A stretch of 64,000 bases of DNA from Rhodospirillaceae bacterium (lineage in GTDB: Bacteria > Pseudomonadota > Alphaproteobacteria > CACIAM-22H2), in NCBI GenBank assembly GCA_022843945.1, contig JALHMR010000001.1, positions 1 to 64,000 on the forward strand, read 5' to 3'. Below, in pieces: positions 23,644 through 33,052 of this stretch. How positions within the stretch are numbered: position 1 is the first letter of the stretch; every line of letters begins with the position of its first letter. Below the pieces are notes generated by a model, which saw nothing but the letters and a program-made list of their open reading frames with translations, searched no databases and was not told where the DNA came from. The position numbers and the translations under genes were made by a program.

Positions 23644-24921
23644 TCAGCCGCCGAAGAACTCGATCTGCCAGGTCATCTCGTCGGGGGATAACGGGTAGTC
23701 CTTGCCGCCGCGCGCCGGCAGAGCCTGGCGCGGCGAAATGCCGCCGATGCGGGTCTGCAGCTGGACCGCCATGCGCATCGGCAGGCCGGCCTTCCAGGCC
23801 AGCGCCGTCACGCCCTTGGCGCTGCGCGCCTGCAGGATCTTGTCGACCACCTCGAGCCGCACCTCGGCCATGACGGCAAGCGCGGCACGCACGAAAGCCC
23901 TCTGGCCGGCGTCGAGCGCCTCGGCCACCGCGTCCTCGTCGAGCTTGCCCTCCTTCTTGAGGCGCGTGACCTTCTCCTCGGCGGTCTCACCCTCCTCCTT
24001 TTCTTCCTCCGCTTCCGGCGCTGCCGTCTTGGCGCTCGCCTTCTCCGCCGCCTCGGCGGCCTTCTCCGCCGCCTCCAGGCGCTGGGTGATGGCGGCGGCG
24101 ACCTTGTCGCGCGTCTCGCGCGGCAGGTCCTCGCGGCCCTTGAGGATGCCGAGCAGCGATTCGGTGATGAAGCTGGCGATGCGCTGGGCGGCGCGCGCCG
24201 GCAGGGTCGGCCGGCGAACCAGCGGCTCGTGCCAGGCGGCGCGCTTGGGCGCGCGCTCGACGATCAGGTCCAGCGTCTCCTCGCGGATCTGCGCCGACTT
24301 GTTGGCCAGCAGGGCGGCGACCGCCGGCTCGTCGTCGGCCGCTACGATGGCATCGGAGACCCGCGCCCGCACGTCGCGGCGCTGGGCGATGGCGGCCAGC
24401 GCGCCGGAAGCCGGACCGGCGGTGATGATGTCGATGAGGTCGTCGTCGGTGAGCAGCGGCGAGAAGCGCAGGACGGGACTGGCGACGATGAGCTCGGCAT
24501 CGCGCGCCAGGCGCTTGATCATCTCCGGCGGCACGTTGTCGACGCTGCGCACGGCTTCGGCGATCACGGCGCGCACCCGCACCGCTTCGTCCCGGGCCAG
24601 CTTCTCCAGCATGGCGATGACGCGCTTGCCGGCCTCGTCCTGGGCGTCGGCGGTCAGGCCGGGCAGCAGCCGGGCCACCTTCTGGGCGAGCTCGGCGCGC
24701 ACCGCCTCGTCGCGGTCGCGCAGCAGCAGCTCGTCCGCCTGGTAGGGTGTCGCCTCGTTGCCGGCGATGGCGCGGCGCACTTCCGGCGCCTTGTCCTCGG
24801 CCAGGTAATAGAGGATCTCCGGCCGCACGTCGCCGCGCATGGCGAGGTTGCGTCGGGCGTAGACATCGCCGCCGCTCGCCAGGCGCTTGGCCTGCTCGTA
24901 GTCGGTATCGCCGGGGCTCAT
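23644..24921 (-). CDS. DUF2336 domain protein
   Basis: A 425-residue soluble helical protein starting MSPGDTDYEQAKRLASGGDV. The DUF2336 domain covers roughly residues 40-280, a HEAT-like array with repeated pieces such as ARRNLAMRGDVRPEILYYLA, AVRRAIAGNEATPYQADELL and LRFSPLLTDDDLIDIITAGP. A highly charged coiled-coil segment (AAEKAAEAAEKASAKTAAPE, then EEEKEEGETAEEKVTR) links to a C-terminal helical bundle. DUF2336 proteins occur mainly in alphaproteobacteria, and some have been tied to signalling or motility. The start overlaps the stop of the diguanylate cyclase gene by 4 bp (ATGA), implying that the two act together. Confidence 0.85.
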   Translation of the reverse strand: MSPGDTDYEQAKRLASGGDVYARRNLAMRGDVRPEILYYLAEDKAPEVRRAIAGNEATPYQADELLLRDRDEAVRAELAQKVARLLPGLTADAQDEAGKRVIAMLEKLARDEAVRVRAVIAEAVRSVDNVPPEMIKRLARDAELIVASPVLRFSPLLTDDDLIDIITAGPASGALAAIAQRRDVRARVSDAIVAADDEPAVAALLANKSAQIREETLDLIVERAPKRAAWHEPLVRRPTLPARAAQRIASFITESLLGILKGREDLPRETRDKVAAAITQRLEAAEKAAEAAEKASAKTAAPEAEEEKEEGETAEEKVTRLKKEGKLDEDAVAEALDAGQRAFVRAALAVMAEVRLEVVDKILQARSAKGVTALAWKAGLPMRMAVQLQTRIGGISPRQALPARGGKDYPLSPDEMTWQIEFFGG

Positions 24922-26678
24922 GTCGCCGCCCCTTTGGCGGCGCGGAAGGCCTTCACGTCCATGGCCACGATATAGGAGCCCTTCCCGGATTTCTTGACCG
25001 TGTACATCGCCTGGTCGGCGCGGTCGAGAAGCTCCGAGGTGCTCTCGCCGCTGCCGGGAATGTGCACGGCGACACCGACCGAGAGGCCGAGCGGCTTGTC
25101 CGGGCCCGCCGAATACGGGGCAATCTCCGCCGTCAACGCCAGGATCTGCTTGGCCCGCTCGATCGAGGCCGGCTGGTCGGTGTCGACCAGCCAGAGCGCG
25201 AACTCGTCGCCGCCCAGGCGGGCGACGAGATCGCCCGAGCGCACCGCGCCGCGCAGCGCCGCGGCGAGACCCTTGAGGGCCGCATCGCCGGCGGGATGGC
25301 CGAGGCGGTCGTTGACCGCCTTGAAATTGTCGAGGTCGACATAGACCAGCGTGCCGGGCTTGCCGGTCGAAACGCATTGTGCCATCTGGCGGTCCAGGCG
25401 CTTGGCAAAGCCGCGCCGGTTGAGCAGACCGGTGAGCACATCGGTGCGCGCCTGGAGAGCCAACGCCTCGTGGTTGGCGATCTGCTCCTGGGCGATGCCG
25501 ATCTGGTCGGCGATCTTGGCCATCACCTCGCGCTCGGACTCGCTCCATTCCGCGTCGCCGTCGTCGCGCCACAGGCCGATGGCGCCGTTGATCTTCCGGC
25601 GGAAGCGGGTCACGGCTCCCAGGAAGCGGCTGCTGCCGGCGGATATGGCGAACTGGTCGTCGCGGTCGGGCCCCGGCGTGCCGGTGCCGGCTTCGAGGCG
25701 GCGGACATGGGCCGCCATGTGGCGGTCGAGATTGAGGCCTTCGGGGGCGCGGGCACCGAACTCGGTGGCGGTCGATAGGCTGCCCTCGCGGTCGGCGTCC
25801 CAGACGCGGCAGCCGGCGGCACCCAGCGCGCGGGCGATCGCCGAGGCCGCGGCGGAGAGCATCGCCTCGGGCTCGACCTCGTCGCGGATGGTGCGCGTCA
25901 GGTAGCCGACCAGGCGCTCGCGATTCTCGGCTTCGGCGAGGGCCGCTTCGCGGGCATGGGTTTCGGTGACGTCGCGCCAGACGCCGCGCGCCCCGCTCCA
26001 CTCGCCTTCGGGGCCGCGCAAGGGGACGGCCGAGATGGCAACGCAGGCCGGTGTGCCGTCGGGGCGGCGCAGCCAGAGCTCGGCCTGGTCGACGGGAGCG
26101 TGGGCGGTGAACGGCGTGGCCTGCGCCTCGCCGTCGCCGGCGTCATCGATGAACGAGGCCGCCTCGCGGCCGAGCAGGTCCGTCGCCTTCCAGCCCAGCG
26201 CTCCCTTGGGCGAGACGAAGGTGAAGGCGCCGGCGGCGTCGGTCTCCCAGGCGAAGTCGCTGGAGATCTCGACCAGGTCCTTGAAGCGCTGGCGCGACTC
26301 GCCCAGCGCCTGGCGCAGATTGGTGGCCAGCGAGACATCGCGGCCGAGCAGCAGCACGTCCTGGCCGCTCACCGGCACGAGCGAGAAGTCGAAGGTCACG
26401 GCGGCGGGAGCAGCCGCCACCACGATGGTGTCCGAGCGCGCCTGGCCGTCGGCCAGCGCCGCCGCAACGAGGCTAGTGAAGCCGCCATCGCCGACCCGCA
26501 ACCGTAACTCTTCCAGAAGCGCCGTGGCGGCCGGGTTGGAGGCGATCACGCTGCCGTCGGCCGCCAGCCGCGCGGCGGGGCCCGCCCACGACGCCACGAG
26601 CGCGTCGAGCGCCGGTCCGTCCGGCGTCTTCGAGCCGGCGCGGCGGCCTGCCGGGCGTTCGATCGCGGCCTTGGGCAC
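24918..26678 (-). CDS. PAS-GAF-GGDEF diguanylate cyclase
   Basis: A 586-residue enzyme likely to make cyclic di-GMP. Order: degenerate PAS at about 25-120, a clear PAS at about 125-245 (RFKDLVEISSDFAWETDAAG), a GAF-like domain at about 260-400, and a GGDEF domain at 410-575. The active site RLGGDEF is intact at 487-493, and R480-S-G-D483 is a canonical inhibitory I-site, so product feedback is expected. No EAL domain follows. The start is a GTG at 26678 with AAAGGA upstream; longer frames would run into the divergent dapD gene. No membrane segment is visible, so it is a cytosolic sensor. It forms an operon with the DUF2336 gene. Confidence 0.88.
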   Translation of the reverse strand: MPKAAIERPAGRRAGSKTPDGPALDALVASWAGPAARLAADGSVIASNPAATALLEELRLRVGDGGFTSLVAAALADGQARSDTIVVAAAPAAVTFDFSLVPVSGQDVLLLGRDVSLATNLRQALGESRQRFKDLVEISSDFAWETDAAGAFTFVSPKGALGWKATDLLGREAASFIDDAGDGEAQATPFTAHAPVDQAELWLRRPDGTPACVAISAVPLRGPEGEWSGARGVWRDVTETHAREAALAEAENRERLVGYLTRTIRDEVEPEAMLSAAASAIARALGAAGCRVWDADREGSLSTATEFGARAPEGLNLDRHMAAHVRRLEAGTGTPGPDRDDQFAISAGSSRFLGAVTRFRRKINGAIGLWRDDGDAEWSESEREVMAKIADQIGIAQEQIANHEALALQARTDVLTGLLNRRGFAKRLDRQMAQCVSTGKPGTLVYVDLDNFKAVNDRLGHPAGDAALKGLAAALRGAVRSGDLVARLGGDEFALWLVDTDQPASIERAKQILALTAEIAPYSAGPDKPLGLSVGVAVHIPGSGESTSELLDRADQAMYTVKKSGKGSYIVAMDVKAFRAAKGAAT

Positions 26679-26868
26679 GGGGGGTGGTCCTTTGCGGTAG
26701 TCCTGGAGCAGCAAGATCGCGGGCAACGATAAAGAAGCCCTTAAAGCCTGTGAAGGCAGGCCTTTTCCGGGTCCCCGGGCGGCCTTGCCGTAACCCCGGG
26801 GTAGCGTTGACAGGATCAGGGTTCTCACCCATGGTTCGGCCGGTTTTTTTGTGAGCGGAAATGAGGCG

Positions 26869-27723
26869 ATGAGCAGCACTCTCGAAGCGACGATCAACAA
26901 GGCCTGGGACGAGCGCGACGGCGTCAACGCCGCCACCAAGGGCGCCGTGCGCGAAGCCGTCGAAGCCGCCCTCGACGGGCTGGATTCGGGCACGCTGCGT
27001 GTCGCCGAGAAAGCCGGCCCTGCGTGGCAGGTCAATCAGTGGCTCAAGAAGGCGGTGCTGCTGTCCTTCCGGCTTTACGATTCGGTGCCGGTTCCCGGCG
27101 GGCCGGTCGATCCGGTGCGCGGTCCCGCTCCCTGGTTCGACAAGGTTGCTTCGAAATTCGCCGGCTGGGACGAGAAGCGCTTCAAGGCGGCGGGCTTCCG
27201 CGCGGTGCCCAACTGCGTGGTGCGCCGCTCGGCCTATATCGCCTCGGGTGTTGTCCTGATGCCGAGCTTCGTCAATGTCGGCGCCTATGTCGATTCGGGC
27301 ACCATGGTCGATACCTGGGCGACGGTCGGCTCCTGCGCCCAGATCGGCAAGAACTGTCACATCTCGGGCGGTGCCGGCATCGGCGGCGTGCTCGAGCCGC
27401 TGCAAGCCGGGCCGGTGATCATCGAGGACAATTGCTTCGTGGGGGCGCGCAGCGAGGTGGTCGAGGGCGTGGTCGTCGAGACCGGCGCGGTCATCTCCAT
27501 GGGCGTGTTCATCGGCGCCTCGACCAAGATCGTCGACCGCAACACCGGCGAGATCCATGTCGGCCGCGTGCCCGCCTATTCGGTGGTCGTGCCGGGAAAC
27601 CTGCCGGGCAAGCCGCTGCCCGATGGCAGCCCGGGCCCGTCGACCTACTGCGCCGTGATCCTCAAGCGCGTCGACGCCGGCACGCGCGCCAAGACTTCGA
27701 TCAACGAACTGCTGCGGGGCTGA
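26869..27723 (+). CDS. dapD: 2,3,4,5-tetrahydropyridine-2,6-dicarboxylate N-succinyltransferase
   Basis: A 284-residue acyltransferase of the lysine/diaminopimelate pathway that adds succinyl from succinyl-CoA. The left-handed beta-helix is visible as hexapeptide-like repeats: [80 protein letters not shown], followed by [13 protein letters not shown]. The N-terminal domain has LLSFRLYDS and WFDKV. The ATG at 26869 is preceded by GGAAATGAGG. A TTGACA at 26807-26812 may be part of its promoter. It is followed after 7 bp by the GFA gene and then by dapE. Confidence 0.96.
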   Translation: MSSTLEATINKAWDERDGVNAATKGAVREAVEAALDGLDSGTLRVAEKAGPAWQVNQWLKKAVLLSFRLYDSVPVPGGPVDPVRGPAPWFDKVASKFAGWDEKRFKAAGFRAVPNCVVRRSAYIASGVVLMPSFVNVGAYVDSGTMVDTWATVGSCAQIGKNCHISGGAGIGGVLEPLQAGPVIIEDNCFVGARSEVVEGVVVETGAVISMGVFIGASTKIVDRNTGEIHVGRVPAYSVVVPGNLPGKPLPDGSPGPSTYCAVILKRVDAGTRAKTSINELLRG

Positions 27724-27730
27724 CGGCACG

Positions 27731-28150
27731 ATGGCACGCGGCGTCACTCGCAGCGGTGGATGCCGGTGCGGCGCCGTGCGCTTCCGCGCCGAGGGCGAGC
27801 CGAACTGGGTCGCCCATTGCCATTGCAGGGATTGCCGCAGCGTCACCGCCTCGCCGATGACCACCTACGTCGCCTACCCACGCGACAAGGTGAGCATGGT
27901 CAAGGGAGCACCCAGGACCTTCGCCTCGTCGCCCGGCGCCACCCGCGGCTTCTGCAGCGCCTGCGGCACGCCGATCAATTTCGAGGGTGAGCGCTGGCCG
28001 GGCGAGACTCATCTCTTCGTCTGCACCTTCGACGAGCCGCGGGACTTCGAGCCATCGGTCCATGTGCAGGTCGCCCAGCAGCTTCCCTGGCTCCATCTTG
28101 GTGATACGCTGCCCCGCTACGAGCGCTTCCCTCCCGACGAAGAAGCCTGA
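27731..28150 (+). CDS. GFA (glutathione-dependent formaldehyde-activating-like) zinc protein
   Basis: A 139-residue Mss4-fold protein. Zinc ligands are visible in [21 protein letters not shown] and FCSACGTPI, the standard GFA/CENP-V pattern. Despite the name, most members have no shown formaldehyde activity. It lies between dapD and dapE with tiny gaps (7 and 1 bp), so it is transcribed with lysine genes, though a role in that pathway is not implied by the domain. Confidence 0.88.
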   Translation: MARGVTRSGGCRCGAVRFRAEGEPNWVAHCHCRDCRSVTASPMTTYVAYPRDKVSMVKGAPRTFASSPGATRGFCSACGTPINFEGERWPGETHLFVCTFDEPRDFEPSVHVQVAQQLPWLHLGDTLPRYERFPPDEEA

Positions 28151-28151
28151 C

Positions 28152-29306
28152 ATGAGCTCCATCGATCCCGTCGCCCTGACCCAGGCGCTGATCCGCCACC
28201 CCAGCGTGACACCCAAGGACGAGGGGGCGCTGGGCCGGCTCGAAGCCGTGCTGCAGCCGCTCGGCTTCACCTGCCATCGCCTGCGCTTCAGCGAGCCGGG
28301 CACGCCCGACATCGACAACCTCTACGCCCGCTGGGGCACGGGAGCCCCGCATTTCTGCTTCGCCGGCCACATGGACGTGGTCCCGGTGGGCGACCTCAAG
28401 GGCTGGACCGTCGATCCCTTCGCCGGCGAGATCGTCGACGGCCAGGTCTATGGCCGCGGTGCCGCCGACATGAAGGGCGCGGTCGCCGCCTTCACCGCCG
28501 CCGCCGCCGCCTTCCTCGAGAAGCACGGCAAGGGCTTCAAGGGCTCGATCAGCCTGCTGATCACCGGCGACGAGGAAGGCCCGGCGATCAACGGCACGGC
28601 CAAGATGCTGAAATGGGTGGCCGAGCGCGGCGAGACCATCGATGCCTGCGTGGTCGGCGAACCGAGCAACGAATCGCACATGGGCGACATGATCAAGGTC
28701 GGCCGGCGCGGCAGCGTGAACTACGGTCTCACCGTGACGGGCACGCAAGGCCACGTCGCCTATCCGCATCTCGCCGACAACCCCAACCACCGGCTGGTGA
28801 CGATGCTCGCCGCCCTGACCGAGCCCGAGCTCGACAAGGGCAACGAGTGGTTCCAGCAATCGAGCCTTCAGGTCACCACCATCGACGTCGGCAACCCGGC
28901 GCACAACGTCATCCCGGCCATCGCCCGCGCGGGTTTCAACATCCGCTTCAACGACCAGCACACCTCCGAAAAGCTGACCGACTGGGTGCGCAAGCGCCTC
29001 GACAAGGTCGGCGGTACGTACGACCTCGACGTCTACGTCTCGGGCGAATCCTTCCTCACCCAGCCCGGCAGGCTCAGCGAGACGGTCTCGGCCGCCGCCG
29101 CCGCGGTGACAGGGCGCAACGCCCGGCTCAGCACCACCGGCGGCACCTCGGACGCGCGCTTCATCTGCCGCTACGCGCCGGTGGTCGAGTTCGGCCTGAT
29201 CAGCCGCACCATGCACAAGGTCGACGAGCGCGCTGCCGTGGCGGACATCCGCACGCTGACCACGATCTACGGCGGCATCCTCGACCGCTTCTTCGACGGC
29301 CAATGA
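28152..29306 (+). CDS. dapE: Succinyl-diaminopimelate desuccinylase
   Basis: A 384-residue M20 metallopeptidase that removes succinate from N-succinyl-diaminopimelate. Metal ligands are visible in [28 protein letters not shown], the catalytic DEEG, VGEPSNE and the late His in [12 protein letters not shown]. Length and order fit DapE, and the neighbour dapD supplies the previous pathway step. The start is 1 bp after the GFA stop. This makes the other M20 gene (4051-5355) unlikely to be the DapE of this organism. Confidence 0.96.
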   Translation: MSSIDPVALTQALIRHPSVTPKDEGALGRLEAVLQPLGFTCHRLRFSEPGTPDIDNLYARWGTGAPHFCFAGHMDVVPVGDLKGWTVDPFAGEIVDGQVYGRGAADMKGAVAAFTAAAAAFLEKHGKGFKGSISLLITGDEEGPAINGTAKMLKWVAERGETIDACVVGEPSNESHMGDMIKVGRRGSVNYGLTVTGTQGHVAYPHLADNPNHRLVTMLAALTEPELDKGNEWFQQSSLQVTTIDVGNPAHNVIPAIARAGFNIRFNDQHTSEKLTDWVRKRLDKVGGTYDLDVYVSGESFLTQPGRLSETVSAAAAAVTGRNARLSTTGGTSDARFICRYAPVVEFGLISRTMHKVDERAAVADIRTLTTIYGGILDRFFDGQ

Positions 29307-29318
29307 TCGATTCCACCC

Positions 29319-29894
29319 ATGCTTGATCTTGCCGGCGCCGCGCGAGGCATCGCCGGCGCCTGGCGTCTGGCCCGGCTCGATGCCAACGGCTTTCGCTATT
29401 TCGACATCTCGGACGAAGGGTTCTGGAAATCCTTCCAGGCGGCGATCGTTGCCGCGCCGCTCTTTATCCTGCTGGTCGTGCTGCGCACCGATGAGCATCC
29501 GCTCTCGGACGATCCCTTGCGCGCCATCTTCATCGAGACGATCGGCTACGTGATCGGCTGGACCGCCTATCCGCTCGCCGCCTGGTACCTGGCCTCGGCG
29601 CTCGACAAGGGTCAGCGCTACATCGCCTATATCATCGCCTACAACTGGGCGAACATCCTGCAGGTCACGGCCTTCGTGCCGGTGGCGCTGCTCTCGGCGA
29701 GCGGTCTGCTGCCCGGCAGCTTCATCGTGCTGCTCGCCCTGCTGCTGACCGGGGCGGTGATCTACTACCAGTTCTTCATCGTGCGCACGGCGCTGGGGGT
29801 CGACGTCCTGCCCGCCCTGGGCTTCGTCGCCATCGACCTGATGCTGGGCCTGGCCATCGACGCGGTCGAGACCAGCCTGCACCGCGCCGGTTAG
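29319..29894 (+). CDS. Multi-pass membrane protein of unknown function
   Basis: A 191-residue integral membrane protein with four to five hydrophobic segments: [75 protein letters not shown] and [20 protein letters not shown]. The N-terminus [16 protein letters not shown] is conserved in small alphaproteobacterial membrane proteins found next to dapE and truA, somewhat Yip1-like. No catalytic motif is visible. It ends 4 bp inside the end of the convergent truA gene. Confidence 0.78.
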   Translation: MLDLAGAARGIAGAWRLARLDANGFRYFDISDEGFWKSFQAAIVAAPLFILLVVLRTDEHPLSDDPLRAIFIETIGYVIGWTAYPLAAWYLASALDKGQRYIAYIIAYNWANILQVTAFVPVALLSASGLLPGSFIVLLALLLTGAVIYYQFFIVRTALGVDVLPALGFVAIDLMLGLAIDAVETSLHRAG

Positions 29895-30628
29895 TAGGTT
29901 ACCTCGACCAGGCAGAGGCCCGAGGGGATCGCTGTCGGCCCGCCCTTGGCGCGGTCGCGCGCGGCCAACGCCCGGGCGACATCGTCGGCGCTCCACTTGC
30001 CCTCGCCGACGAGCTTCAGCGTGCCGACCATGTTGCGCACCTGGTGGTGCAGAAAGGAGCGCGCCAGGGCGCTGACGCGGATCTCATCGCCGTCGCGCGT
30101 CACGTCGAGCCGGTCGAGCGTCTTCACCGGCGACTTGGCCTGGCACAAGCTGGCCCGGAAGGTCGTGAAATCGTGATGGCCGACCAGCACCTGGGCGGCG
30201 ACATGCATGGAAGGCGCGTCGAGCGGCTTCGACACGTGCCAGACACGGTCACGCTCCAGCACCGGCGGGGCGGGGCGGTTGAGGATGCGATAGAGATAGC
30301 GCCGCGAGCGCGCCGAGAGGCGGGCATTGAAGTCGGGCGCGGCCGCCTCCACCTCGCGCACGCTCACCGGATGCGGCCGCATATGATAGTTGAGCGCGTC
30401 GCGCACCTCATCCGTGGGCCAGTCCTTGGCCAGATCGGCATGCACGACCTGCCCGGTTGCATGGACGCCGGCATCGGTGCGGCCGGCGGCGGTCGTTCTG
30501 ACCGTTTCACCGCAGAAGCGGCCGAACGCCGTCTCGAGAACGCCCTGCACCGACAGCCCGTTGTTCTGCATCTGCCAGCCGACGAAGGGCGTGCCGTCGT
30601 ATTCGAGCGTGAGCTTGTAGCGCGGCAT
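29891..30628 (-). CDS. truA: tRNA pseudouridine(38-40) synthase
   Basis: A 245-residue enzyme that isomerises uridines 38-40 in the tRNA anticodon arm. It starts [20 protein letters not shown] and has the catalytic Asp in [20 protein letters not shown], followed by [13 protein letters not shown] and [20 protein letters not shown], all TruA hallmarks. The ATG at 30628 overlaps the last base of the fmt stop codon (TGATG). It is last in a def-fmt-truA operon. Confidence 0.96.
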   Translation of the reverse strand: MPRYKLTLEYDGTPFVGWQMQNNGLSVQGVLETAFGRFCGETVRTTAAGRTDAGVHATGQVVHADLAKDWPTDEVRDALNYHMRPHPVSVREVEAAAPDFNARLSARSRRYLYRILNRPAPPVLERDRVWHVSKPLDAPSMHVAAQVLVGHHDFTTFRASLCQAKSPVKTLDRLDVTRDGDEIRVSALARSFLHHQVRNMVGTLKLVGEGKWSADDVARALAARDRAKGGPTAIPSGLCLVEVTY

Positions 30629-31542
30629 CAGCCGATCGTCGTGCCGGCGGGCAGCGCGAAGCCGCGCAGGAAATCGCCGGCGGCCAGCGCCCCCTTGCCC
30701 GGGCGCTGCAGCCGCAGGAGCTGCAGCGCCCCCTCGCCGCACATGACTGTCGCGGCCCCGTCGAGCACCACGCCGGGCGCGGCATGGGCATCGGTGCCGA
30801 CGGCGCTCGCCCGCAGCACCTTGATGCGCTCGCCGCGATGCTCGAACCAGGCGCCCGGCCAGGGATCGAAGGCCCGCACCTGCCGCTCCAGCAGTGCCGC
30901 CGGCTTGGACCAATCCAGCCGGCCTTCGTCCTTCGTCAGCTTGGCGGCGTAGGTGACGCCATTGGCCGGCTGCGGCTGCACCCTGAGCTGATCAAGCCCC
31001 GCCAGCGCCTCGACGATCAGCCGACCGCCCATCTCGCTCAGCCGGTCGTGCAGCGTCTGCCCGGTCTCCTCACGGCCGATCGGTGTCGTCTCCCAGAGCA
31101 GCATCGGTCCGGTGTCGAGGCCTTCGTCCATCTGCATGATGGTGATGCCGGTTTCGCTATCGCCGGCGAGCAAAGCGCGCTGGATGGGGGCCGCGCCGCG
31201 CCAGCGCGGCAGCAGCGAGGCGTGGATATTGAAGCAGCCGCGCCGGGGTGCGGCCAGCACCGGCTTGGGCAAGATCAGGCCATAGGCCACGACCACGGTG
31301 GCGTCGGCCTGGAGCGCGGCGAACGCCGCCTGCTCGCTCTCGCCTTTCAGCGACTTCGGCGTCAGAACGGGTATGCCCCGCTCGGCCGCGAACTCGTGCA
31401 CCGGCGAGCGCTGCTCGCGCTGGCCGCGACCGGCGGGACGCGGCGGCTGGCTGTAGACGGCGGCGATCTGGTGCCCGGCCTCGCTCAGCGCCCGCAGCGC
31501 GGGCACGGCGAAGTCCGGCGTGCCCATGAAGACGAGGCGCAT
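30628..31542 (-). CDS. fmt: Methionyl-tRNA formyltransferase
   Basis: A 304-residue enzyme that formylates initiator Met-tRNA using 10-formyl-tetrahydrofolate. It begins [19 protein letters not shown] and has the catalytic block [20 protein letters not shown] with Asn and His, then the Asp-containing [11 protein letters not shown]. The C-terminal OB-fold domain starts near [14 protein letters not shown]. The def gene ends 7 bp before it, the normal pairing in bacteria. Confidence 0.96.
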   Translation of the reverse strand: MRLVFMGTPDFAVPALRALSEAGHQIAAVYSQPPRPAGRGQREQRSPVHEFAAERGIPVLTPKSLKGESEQAAFAALQADATVVVAYGLILPKPVLAAPRRGCFNIHASLLPRWRGAAPIQRALLAGDSETGITIMQMDEGLDTGPMLLWETTPIGREETGQTLHDRLSEMGGRLIVEALAGLDQLRVQPQPANGVTYAAKLTKDEGRLDWSKPAALLERQVRAFDPWPGAWFEHRGERIKVLRASAVGTDAHAAPGVVLDGAATVMCGEGALQLLRLQRPGKGALAAGDFLRGFALPAGTTIG

Positions 31543-31549
31543 GAACGGG

Positions 31550-32074
31550 TCAGGCCGACACGGTGGCTTTGAGCTTCTTGGTCTTGGTCATCTTGCGCAG
31601 GATCATGTTCCGGCGCAGCGCCGAGATGTGGTCGACGAACAGGATGCCCTCGAGATGATCCATCTCGTGCTGCAGGCAGACGGCCAGCAGCTCCTTGGCG
31701 TGCACTTCCTGCTTCTTGCCGGTCTCGTCGAGGTAGCGGACCATGACCTCGACCGGGCGCTCGACTTCGGCGAACTGCTCGGGCAGCGACAGGCAGCCCT
31801 CTTCCCAGGGCCGCGTCTCTTCCGAGGCCCAGACGATCTCCGGGTTGATGAACTTCATCGGCGCCGGCGGCGCGCCGTCACGCGCCAGGTCGATGACCAG
31901 GATGCGCAGCTCCGAGCCGACCTGCGGGCCCGCCAGGCCGATGCCGGGGGCGGCGTGCATGGTCTCGACCATGTCGTCGAGCAGCTGGCGCAGCCGGTCG
32001 TCGACCGCCTTGACCGGCTTCGCCTTGATCTTCAGGCGCGGGTCCGGGGCCTCGATGATGGGTAGGATCGCCAT
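31550..32074 (-). CDS. def: Peptide deformylase
   Basis: A 174-residue iron/zinc hydrolase that removes the formyl group from new proteins. All three motifs are present: [18 protein letters not shown] (metal Cys) and QHEMDHLEG (two metal His and the catalytic Glu). The start at 32074 gives the typical [21 protein letters not shown]-terminus. It is the first gene of the def-fmt-truA operon and is divergent from the lyase gene, with 107 bp between the starts. Confidence 0.96.
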   Translation of the reverse strand: MAILPIIEAPDPRLKIKAKPVKAVDDRLRQLLDDMVETMHAAPGIGLAGPQVGSELRILVIDLARDGAPPAPMKFINPEIVWASEETRPWEEGCLSLPEQFAEVERPVEVMVRYLDETGKKQEVHAKELLAVCLQHEMDHLEGILFVDHISALRRNMILRKMTKTKKLKATVSA

Positions 32075-32181
32075 GTCCGGTAAATATGAGTTTGGACGCC
32101 CCCGGTCAAGCCGCATTGCGGCGCTGGCGATCGCCTGATATCGTTTTCAAAACAACACCTTGCGTTTATAGGAGAGCGCCC

Positions 32182-33048
32182 ATGACCCCCGCGCAACGCT
32201 TGCGCGACCTGCTGGCCCAGCCGGGCTTTCTGCCGATGCCCGGCTGCTTCGACGGCCTCTCGGCCAAGCTTGTGGCCGCCGCCGGATTCAAGCTCAGCTT
32301 CATGAGCGGCTTTGCCGTTTCCGGCGCGCGGCTGGGCATGCCGGATACCGGCCTGATCAGCTTCAGCGAGATGTTGGATACGTTGCGCGCCTGCGTCGCG
32401 GCCGCGCCCGAGATCCCGCTGATCGGCGACGGCGACACCGGCTACGGCAACGCGCTCAACGTTCAGCGCACGGTCGTCGAGTACGCACGGGCCGGTGCCG
32501 CCGCGGTGATGATCGAGGACCAGGTGAGCCCCAAGAAATGCGGCCACACCAAGGGCAAGGCGGTGATCGGCCGCGACGAGGCGCGCATGAAGATCCGCGC
32601 CGCCGTCGAGGCGCGCCAGAACCATGACATTTTGATCCTGGCCCGCACCGATGCCCGCGCCACCCACAATTTCGACGAGGCGCTGGAGCGCTGCCGGATT
32701 TTCGTCGCCGAAGGGGCGGACATCATCTTCCTCGAGGCGCCGGAGAGCGAGGCCGAGATGAAGGCCTTCTGCGCCGAGATCAGGAGGCCGTGCATGGCCA
32801 ACATGGTCCATGGCGGCAAGACCCCGGTCCTGCCCGGCGAGCAGCTCGGCAAAATGGGCTACAAGCTCGCCGTCTATCCCATCGTCACCCTGTCGGCGGC
32901 GATCACCGCCATGCAGACGGCGCTGGAGGCGATCAAGCCCGGCTCCAACACGACGCTGCCGCCCATGGTCAGCTTCCCGGAGATGCAGAAGATCGTCGGC
33001 TTCCCCGCCTATTGGGAGCGCGAGGCGCGCTACCAGGCGGCGGAGTAA
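32182..33048 (+). CDS. Isocitrate lyase / PEP mutase family carbon-carbon lyase
   Basis: A 288-residue TIM-barrel enzyme. The Mg-binding GDGDTGYGNALN and the catalytic loop EDQVSPKKCGHTKGK are visible; KKCGH with its Cys is typical of lyases (methylisocitrate-lyase-like, oxaloacetate or dimethylmalate lyases) rather than of PEP mutases. The swivelling C-terminal helix is present but without strong substrate clues. AGGAGA precedes the ATG. No prpC/prpD or phosphonate gene is nearby. The ABC ATPase gene starts 4 bp after its stop, so the two are co-transcribed and may concern the same organic acid. Confidence 0.88.
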   Translation: MTPAQRLRDLLAQPGFLPMPGCFDGLSAKLVAAAGFKLSFMSGFAVSGARLGMPDTGLISFSEMLDTLRACVAAAPEIPLIGDGDTGYGNALNVQRTVVEYARAGAAAVMIEDQVSPKKCGHTKGKAVIGRDEARMKIRAAVEARQNHDILILARTDARATHNFDEALERCRIFVAEGADIIFLEAPESEAEMKAFCAEIRRPCMANMVHGGKTPVLPGEQLGKMGYKLAVYPIVTLSAAITAMQTALEAIKPGSNTTLPPMVSFPEMQKIVGFPAYWEREARYQAAE

Positions 33049-33052
33049 GGGG

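Noticed and set aside
24747-26700. Several long plus-strand frames opposite the diguanylate cyclase and DUF2336 genes
   Set aside because: They have shadow composition (runs of Arg, Pro, Ala and Ser) and lie opposite genes with intact functional motifs.
26679-27035. A longer diguanylate cyclase reading into the dapD gene
   Set aside because: The extra 119 codons overlap the divergent dapD start and show no domain; a GTG at 26678 with AAAGGA upstream fits better.
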